A stretch of 54,886 bases of DNA from an uncultured Oscillospiraceae bacterium (GTDB taxonomy: Bacteria > Bacillota > Clostridia > Oscillospirales > Oscillospiraceae), in NCBI GenBank assembly GCA_947588605.1, contig CANPYK010000014.1:1-54886 (forward strand), written 5' to 3'. Below, piece by piece: positions 10,401 to 19,400 of the stretch; positions within the stretch are counted from its first letter, which is position 1, and the number at the start of each line of letters is the position of its first letter. Below the pieces are notes generated by a model. That model was given only the letters and a program-made list of their open reading frames with translations, did not search any database and was not told where the DNA came from. Made by a program: the position numbers and the translations under genes.

Positions 10401-13400
10401 CACCATCAAGTACAATTACAAGTACACCGTCCCCGCGGACGCGCTGAACGAGGTCACGGAGCATTACTACACGGTCGTCAGCCTTGCCGGCCGCATGTTC
10501 ACCGTCAACTTCTCCTTCGCCGGCGAGATTTTCGACGGCGAGACTGATGACCTGGACAACATAAGGAAGAAGACCGACTTTATAAACAGCGAAGACTACG
10601 ACGGCGTGGTCATCCGCAGCGCGCGCCAGCTTGCTAATCTGGGCATCCGCAGCAATGTGGGCGAGTACAACACCGGCAACGAAAAGGTTTACACCGATGC
10701 CGCCAATGCCATCCAGGCCGCCCAGATCACCCAGACGCTGAATATTGATTATAAGGGTTACACCGCCACGTATAAGAATGCGGCGGGTGATGATGTCTCC
10801 AAGATCCCCGCGCCCGCCACCCTCCCCGGCAGCAACGCCGACGCCAACCACACCCCCATCACCCTGGCCGGCAAGGGCTACGACGGCAAGGATTTCCAGA
10901 TCCGCAACCTGGTCCCGGGAATGATCCGGCTTGCCATACCCAAGGCCGATGGAAGTATCAGCGAGGTCCTGATCCAGAGCGGCCTTGTGGGCAGGATCCA
11001 ACAGGGCGAGATCAAGAACGTGACGCTGATCAACGCCACGGTGGAGAATAATGCCCAAGAGGCGGTGGAAGCGAGCACTGGCACTACCAGCGGCGGTGGA
11101 AGTGGTGGAGGTACGGGTAGCGAAACATATGTTCTTGGCGAGAGTAATCTGGTTGAGAATAAAAAGGGTTCAGGTAAAAGAAATGTTACGTATAAAGATG
11201 GTGATTTTAATTTTACGATTTATCTCCAGTCGGATTCTTTTATAGCAAAGGATGCATCCCAAAAAATAAATGGAGAAACAGTAAAAAGATATATCCAATT
11301 TCAAGGTAGCGCTAAAGTCGACAGTGGTGTACTTATTGACAGCGTTGTTTTTGAAGTAGAGAATAAAGCAAAAGTAACTGTATGGTGGACTGACCCTCAC
11401 AGTTCAACGATTCGAAATATCAAGATTTGCAAATGCGACACTTCGACTCCAGAACTGACAACATTGAATACTTCGACTAATGGTGTTGTGGGCGACAAAA
11501 TGACTGAGTCCAGCTTTGACATTTCAGAAGCTGGGACCTATGCAATTGGTAGTTCTAGTGGTACTGTAAAAATATTTAGGATAGAAATAATTCAAGAGGC
11601 ATCAACCGCTCCCGTTCCCACCCCCACTCCTGGTCCCACTATGCCTACCAATCCCGTCAATGACACCTTCCCGTCGGGCATCGATTCCAGCAAATTCAAG
11701 GCTCGCTTCGGCGCTCTTGTCGGCGCGGCAAACCCCGAAAAGAAAGAAGATAGCCATGAGTACGTCAAAATCGTCAACTGCGGCGTGTACGTGGAGCCAG
11801 AGGGAATTCCAACGGGAAGTCCCACAGACTGGACGACTGCTGAAAAGGAAGAGGCCATAAAGAAATATGAAGAGGCGTATAAGACATACGTGGTCCGCAA
11901 CAATGACCTCGGCGCTCTTTCGGAGGACGCAGTTGGCGGCTTGATCGGTATGGCTACGCAGGGTATGACGATCTCCGACAGCTACGCCGCCGTGAAGGTC
12001 GAGGGATACAAGTATGTCGGCGGCTTTGCTGGAATCGTGAAGGATGTAGTGGTCAACAACTGCTACTCCGGCGGTCATACAAAGAACGGTATTTATGATA
12101 CGGATGACTACAACGTGACGGCTAAGACCGGAAATGCCGGCGGATTTGTGGGAGAAATGCAGGTCGCCGCGAAGAACAAGGATTATCGCCTTTCCTTCAA
12201 GGGGGTCAACTACTCTACGGCCTCCGCAAAGGGTGTAAAGGCGGGTGCGTTCTCCGGAAATACGAATCTGTCACTGGAAAGCGGCATGACGTGGGATACC
12301 GGTTTTTCTGGCGCTGAGGTCCTCTATGCTATTGGCGTTGTGAACGGCGAGACCGAGAACGATGAGAGCTATTTGGATGATACGATGACGATGCGTCCCT
12401 TTGAGGATCATACGGGCGCGACGCCGTATGATGTGGCGCTGCTGAATAATATCTATCCCTATAGGTCAACAAATGAAGACCACATCCATCACGGCGACTG
12501 GACAATTCGATTTAACTTCATTTATTATGAGCTGTATAAGGAAGAGGGAAGCGATGTCACCATCAACGGTGAGACGCTGGAAAACAAGGTCTTCAATATA
12601 GGAACTAAGCTTGACCCCGATGCTCCGTGGATCGGCTTCTATGCCGCCTATCCCGATAGGAACAGTACCGGCGGGATAACCACCACGAAGGTCCTCAATA
12701 CACTTCGCGTGGACTGCGAGGTATACGACAGCGGCTATATCATTGTCGGTGATGCCAATGTGGATAAAATCGCCGTGACCATCCGCTCCTTCTACCTGTC
12801 CTCCAAAGAATTGAACTTCCTGAACAATACGGGTAAACCTGAGAATAGGGAGGACCCCGGGAAGGACGCCGCCGGTAAACCGTATGATTTGACAAACCCG
12901 CCTCCCAAGGACACAAAGGTCAATACAGAGGGACAAATTGACTTTGCCACTCTTGGTGACGATAAAGGTATTGGCAATTTGATTGCGAAAGAGATCGGAC
13001 AATACGGATACATCGTGCCCTTCAAAGGTCAGGATATTGCCGCATCACAGCACTTCTATTTGGAAGCCTATGTCAACGGCCAGTTGTACCTCTACAATCC
13101 CCAGTTCCCCTGCGAGGCAGTCAATACCGGGATGGCGAAGCAGGATTCTGCCGGCAATTGGTCTATTGATTATTCCTCGATCAGGATGAAAGAAGATATC
13201 AACTACATAAAGATAAAGGATGACGGGACGGAAGAGCTTGTTATCGGAGAGGATATTACTGGAATCCTGATTCGCAGCCCGTGGAATCTGGCCGGTATTG
13301 CCAGATACTCAAGGCCCGCCAGCACAGGCCAGGTGAAGGATGAGATAAAGGAGAAGACATTCTACCAGCTGCTGGATGTGAATTACGAGACCTACAAGCC

Positions 13401-16400
13401 GGGTAAGATCAGCGACGGTAATGACTCGAACAGGATCGATATTGAAGGCAAAGATAGACAAAACATGGCAGGCACCAGTTGGATATTTGGCCAAGTCCCG
13501 GCGGTTCTCGAAAATGGTACATATGAGGGCTATAATCACACCATAAAAAATCTGTATCTGTCCAACGATACCTCGAAGAACAATGTATCGGGCCTCTTTG
13601 GCACGGTAATAAACGGGAAGATTCAGAATTTGAAGCTCGACCATGTCCACGTAAACAGCGGGACGATAGCTCAGGAGAAGGATAGTAGCGGGAATGATAC
13701 TGAGTGGACGATGGATATTGGCGCCTTGGCAGCGGTCGTTGACGGGAGTTCCACTATTTCCAATGTTGAACTGAGCAATATAGAGATATTCCTTCACAAG
13801 GTCCCTGTGGCGGATGATAAGACAAATAAGAAGCAGCTGACTTACGAAAAACCAGATGATAGTGACACCAAGGGTGTGGCTAAAGTCAACTCTGTCGGCG
13901 GCGTGATCGGCAGTCTCAAGGGCGGAACGGTGAAGGACGTAACGGTCGACGGTGTTTCCATTAACCTTACTCATGGCGTTAAATACACAATTTCGAGCGA
14001 TAAGAAAAGTCTTACAATTGATAAAAGCACTGGTAATGAATACGGCTCCAGCATGGATAACACCTCCGAAGCCTCCATCGGCGGCGCGATCGGCGAGATC
14101 AAGCCCTCTGCCAGTGGGGCCAGCGCCAGCGTGACTGACGTGAAGGTCAGCAAGCCGAACATTCAGGCCAATAAGGGCAAGACGCTCAAGGTCGGCGGCG
14201 CGATCGGAGATATTGACACCACCGGCGCGAAAGCCACGATCGACAAGGTCTACGTCACCGACGCCATCGTCAACGCCAGCGCGGGCAGCAAGAATTACGT
14301 CGGCGGCGTGATCGGACGCGCGGACGGGAAAGCTGAATCTACAACTTATGACGAGGCTGCCCGCGGGGCAATCCAGATCAGCGACGCCGGCGTGTACCTC
14401 ACCGACGCGGTGGAGAAGGACGCGGCAGGCGCCATCACCAAAGACAACTTCAACACCAAATACGGCGTGCTCGCCGGCACCACGAGCGACTTCGTGGGCG
14501 GATTCGTGGGGCGCACGGACAACTATGTCACCGTCAAGAACTGCTTCTCCGCCATCCGTGTTGACGGTAAGGGCAGCGTGGGCGGCTTCGCCGGCCACAT
14601 TGAGGGCTCCATCATCGACAGCTGCTTCTCCGGCGGCCACACCGAGAGCGGAAATTACAATGACGGTGCGCCCAACGTTAAGGGCTCCGGCGGCAATACC
14701 GGCGGCTTTGCCGGAAAGGTCGAGAACGCCGGAAGCCTTAAGCTCAAGGGGATCATCTACACCACCAGCTCCGTGACCGGCACGGGCAGCGTGGGGCTTT
14801 TCCAGAGCGGCGAGGGCAACAGAGACGCGGTCAAGAAAGCCATGGAAGCCGACGGCGCCACCCTTTACGCCGTGGGCAAGGTCATAAGCGGCACTAAAAT
14901 CGACGAATCTACCTACCTGAAGACCGGGGTGAACGTGCCGGGGAACACTGATACCGCGCTTAAGACCAATAAATACGATCCCAGTCTCGACACAGAATAC
15001 CCCTACGCCAACAGCACGACGGTCAGCGTGACCGGCACGGCGGCCAAAGCGCATTACGGCGACTGGGAGAAGTACAGCGCCAACGCGGCCTTCTACTGGG
15101 AGCGCGAGGGCACGGAGTATCACTTCTACGCCTTGCTGTTCGACAGCAACGGTGAAGTCACGAAAGCCGACAGCCTCTGCGCCGAGCGGGACGCTAAGAG
15201 AATCGACGCCTGGGGCTACGGCGTGTTCAGCAGCAATGAGACGCTGATATTTAGCCTTCCTACCGGACTTACCGAGGATAATAGCGCCGAGGCAGAGGCT
15301 GCCAAGACAGCCGTCATGGGAGCGGATGGCTTCGGCACCGCGAAGAAGGTTGTGATGATCGAGGGCACTAAGTCAGACACGGGTGAGAAGACAGTCACGG
15401 TTGGCACCGCCACCTTCTACATCAATCCTGCTTACGCCAAGGCAGTGGAGTATAAGGCTGTTGACATGACTGTTACCACTCTGGGCGCCGCGAAGCCCTA
15501 TGAGATCCGCACCGTCCAGCAGCTGGCGAATGTTGGGGACAGCAACACAAGTAACTTCAAGCAGTCCCATGACGTCGTGTTTGAGGCTGGCGACGGCCAT
15601 ACCTCCATCCAGAACTTCAAGGGCAGCTACGACGGCGGCGAGTATCGGATCATCGACATCACAGCGCCGGTGTTTAACACGCTGGCGGACGGCGCGAACA
15701 TCCACAACGTGATCGTTTACGCGCCGGAGGGCAACAAGACCATCAGTGGCAACGGCGGGCTCGCGAACAGCTCCAGCGGTGATGACGTACACATCGAAAA
15801 CACCATTGTGGCCGGGTTTACCATCACCAGCAGCGGCAACGTCGGCGGCCTTGTGGGCACTGTCAGCGGCGAGCTGACCATCAAGAACAGCGAAGCCACG
15901 AATAAGCTGACGGGGACCAACAATGTTGGCGGACTTGTGGGCTATGTGAACGGCACGCTGACCATTGAGCGGAGCTATGCCGGCGGCACCATCACCAAAG
16001 CCACCACCGCCGGCGGCCTGGTGGGCGCGGCGGCGAGTTCCGGCAAAGTCACCTACAAGAATGTCTACTCCTACGTGGACATGAAGGATAGCGGGGCAAC
16101 CACCGTCTACGGCATCGGCCCCGGCACCGTGGACACTTCCAGCGCGCTCCATGAGTACTGGAGCACTGGCCTTAACGGCAAAACTGTCACTGTTTCCGAT
16201 GCGAACATCACCGGCGTGGCCCTGGCGCAGCTCAAGTTCGACACCCAGAACCGGAACAGTGCCGACAACAGCGTGTCCGTGGAGGAGTTTGTGGTTCCCA
16301 ACACCGACAGGGCAGAGGGCCTCAAGAACAAGGTTGATCCCAACACAAACGACACGGCGAAGTTCGTCCAGTTCCCCTTCGCGGCGTTCGCGACGGGCGA

Positions 16401-19400
16401 GGATGGGAAGAACTACCACTACGGCGAATTCCCCGAGACGGACTACGTGGGGGCCTTCTACCACGAGCAGGAGCATGGCGCCTACCACTTCTACGCCTAC
16501 GGCGGCGAGATCTACGACGGCCACGTGTACCAGATGAAGCTCCTGGACACCCTCTGCTACGACCACCACCTGTCCGGCGAGCGCGAGAGCATTGGGGCGA
16601 CCGGGTATGGGGTGTTCTATCCTGACGGATGGGGAATCGACTCAGTGTCGAATGGTACGAGAGGGACGTTTACTGATACAAACGTCGAAACCAAGCTCAA
16701 GGAGACCTTTGGGCTGGATAATGCAGTCACAGTTGAGAGCATTAGCCTTAGCGGGACCGGGAATTTGATCGAGTTGAACTTTAAGCAAAATTCTTCTACT
16801 GTCAAAGTTGTCGTCAACCCCGCTTTCGCGGCGGCTTTCGCGAAAGACACGAACAACAGTGGTATGGGCGAAAGCGAGAGCAATCCCGTTCAGATCCGTA
16901 CCTTTGACCAGTTGCAGAAACTGACATCGACAGCGTCGACCGTTAAAAATAGTTATGCCAACTTTGCCATCACGCACGACATCGACGCGAAGGGTCAGAC
17001 CTACACGCCTGGTGCGCTCAATAGCAATATTAAGTTGCTGAACGGCAACGGCTACAAAATCCTTGACCTGAAGATTGAAGCTGAGATTGCTGGACTGTTT
17101 ACCCAAGCTAATAATGGAGCTACCATCCAAGGCATCATCCTTTATGCTCCGAAAAATGATGGCGTGATTACCGCAATTGGTGCCAATGCTGGTAGTTCAG
17201 ACAGAAAAGGCGATGCCGGCGGTATTCTCGCATACGCTGGGTCTGGAGTTTCCGTCAATAATTGCGTTGTCGTCGGCTATACCATCACAGGCACCCATTA
17301 TGTTGGCGGTATTATCGGAGAAATAACGAATGTAGGCGCGTCCGTAAGCAACTGCCAGGCAATCAACACCCTCGAGGGCAGCGCCAGCGTCAAAGGTATT
17401 GGCGGAATCACGGGTAAAGGAAATGGCAACATTACCGATTGCTACGCCGGCGGTGTGATCAAGAACGCAAATTCCGGCACGCCGGTTGGTGGCATCTACG
17501 GTGATGTTTCCGGCACTCCCGTGGTGAGTGGTTGCTACTCCTACGTGGACCTGACCGATCCTACCAACAACGGTACGAAGTACGCCATCGGCGAAGCGAC
17601 CGGTAGCAGCAGCGGCGTTGATTTCACCACCTGCTACTACCTCTCTGAGAACGCCACCGGCGCAACAGGTCAGGGCACCGGCATGACTTTCGCCCAGATG
17701 TGCGCTAAGCAGGACGGCGACATCGCCGACTACGTCTACGTGCCGAACGCGGACGACGCGATGGACGGTCTCACGAGCTGGGGCGAGGGAGCGTATCCGT
17801 TTGCCTCGACGGTGACGGTCGACGTCAAGGCCGGCGTGGACAAGGGCGTGAACACCGGCGCGATCAAGGTCCACTACGGCGATTGGCCCTACAGCGCCCG
17901 TGCCGCGGGTATCGCGTACTGGGAGAAGGTCGACGGTAAGTACCTGTTCGATGTCGTACGGGTCAATCACAACGGCGACGTGAAGACGCATAAGGATGCG
18001 TTCTGCACCAATCACCATGTGGATAGCGCGACCGGTGTGATCGGGGAGCACAAGATCGAGGACAGCGGGTATGTGTTCTTTACGTCGAATAAGGACTTGG
18101 AGATCAAATTGCCTACCCATGAAGTCACCACCACCAGCAGCAGCGGCTCTACCACTACCATCGTGGGGGTCTACGATGATTTGAGCGAGGCCGCTGCCAA
18201 GGCTGATGTCATCAAAGAGCTCAACGAGAAGCTGAAGGTGAAGTGCCTGGATGGCGAAACGGCGGTCTACTCCAACGATGTGTTTGTGAACGCGGGTAAG
18301 ACTGGCGTGGTCGATGTAACCAGCACCGTGACGCTCACAAAGATCGACGGGACCACTGTGACGAAGACGCTCTACTGCAATCCGGGTATGTCCGGCGTGG
18401 CGGAAAGTAAGTTCTCCGATGGTACGCCAATCGAGATTCGTACGGTGGAGCAGCTGGATAATATCCCTGACAAAGTTTCGGCTGGCTTCCACTTCCAGCA
18501 GACGCATGACATCTACGGCGGGTCGTACAAAGATAGTGGGGGCAATCCCATATACACCGGCGTGGTAGGTTTCGCCGGCACGTATGACGGGCAGGGCTAC
18601 AAGATCCTTGACCTGAGTATGAGCGGGGCCGACACGGATGTCGGACTATTCGCAAGTATCGACGCCCTCAACTGTAAGCTTCAGAACATCATCATGTACG
18701 CACCCAACGGGGCGACGATCTCCGGCACCGGAACCACAGGGAAAGGTGCTTCGGATGATCATTACGGCGTTGGCGGACTGGTCGGGTCGATCGGTAGCAG
18801 CACCAGCGGAGCAGCAACGATTGAAAACTGTGTTGTGGCTGGGTATACGATCACAGGCAATCAGTACGTAGGCGGGCTTATCGGATGGGGTTACTTCGGA
18901 GCCGACATCAAGAACTGCGCGGCTGTGAACGACATCGAGTGCAAAACGATTGCAACAGCTAAAACGACAAGTAGTGATACCAACGGCGCGGATCATTGCG
19001 GCGCGGGTGGCATCCTGGGCGGATATGGGAGCAACAGCGCCGGACAGACGAACATCACCAACTGCTACTCCGGCGGAACGATCAAAGTGAGCGGCGACAA
19101 TAAGACGAGCGCCGTTGTGGGCGGGATTGCCGGAGTTGATGGAGGCACCGGTGATGATCATGCCATCGTGAAAAACTGCTACACCTATGTTGACTTGAGC
19201 AAGTGCGATTCGGCGAAGGTTTCCGTGATTAGCTCGACCGAGCACTCGAACAACACGAATAACTACTACCTGAACGACAGCGTGCGCATCCCCAACTGGG
19301 TGCACAAGCAGGGCGAGGGTAAGACGTACACCGAGTTGAAGGGTGTCTTGAGCGGCGACGATTTCGGTAATGCCACCAGCAGTTACGTGCCCGACAGCAC

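Noticed and set aside
7447-11058. A 1203-codon open frame on the minus strand inside the giant gene
   Set aside because: It is the complement of the repeat-rich GLUG region in a GC-rich codon context. It has no ribosome site, its composition is unnatural, and the plus-strand protein has clear domains across the whole span.
13309-15123. A 604-codon minus-strand frame inside the giant gene
   Set aside because: Same cause: antisense shadow of Gly/Val/Asp-rich repeats; no recognisable domain or start signal.
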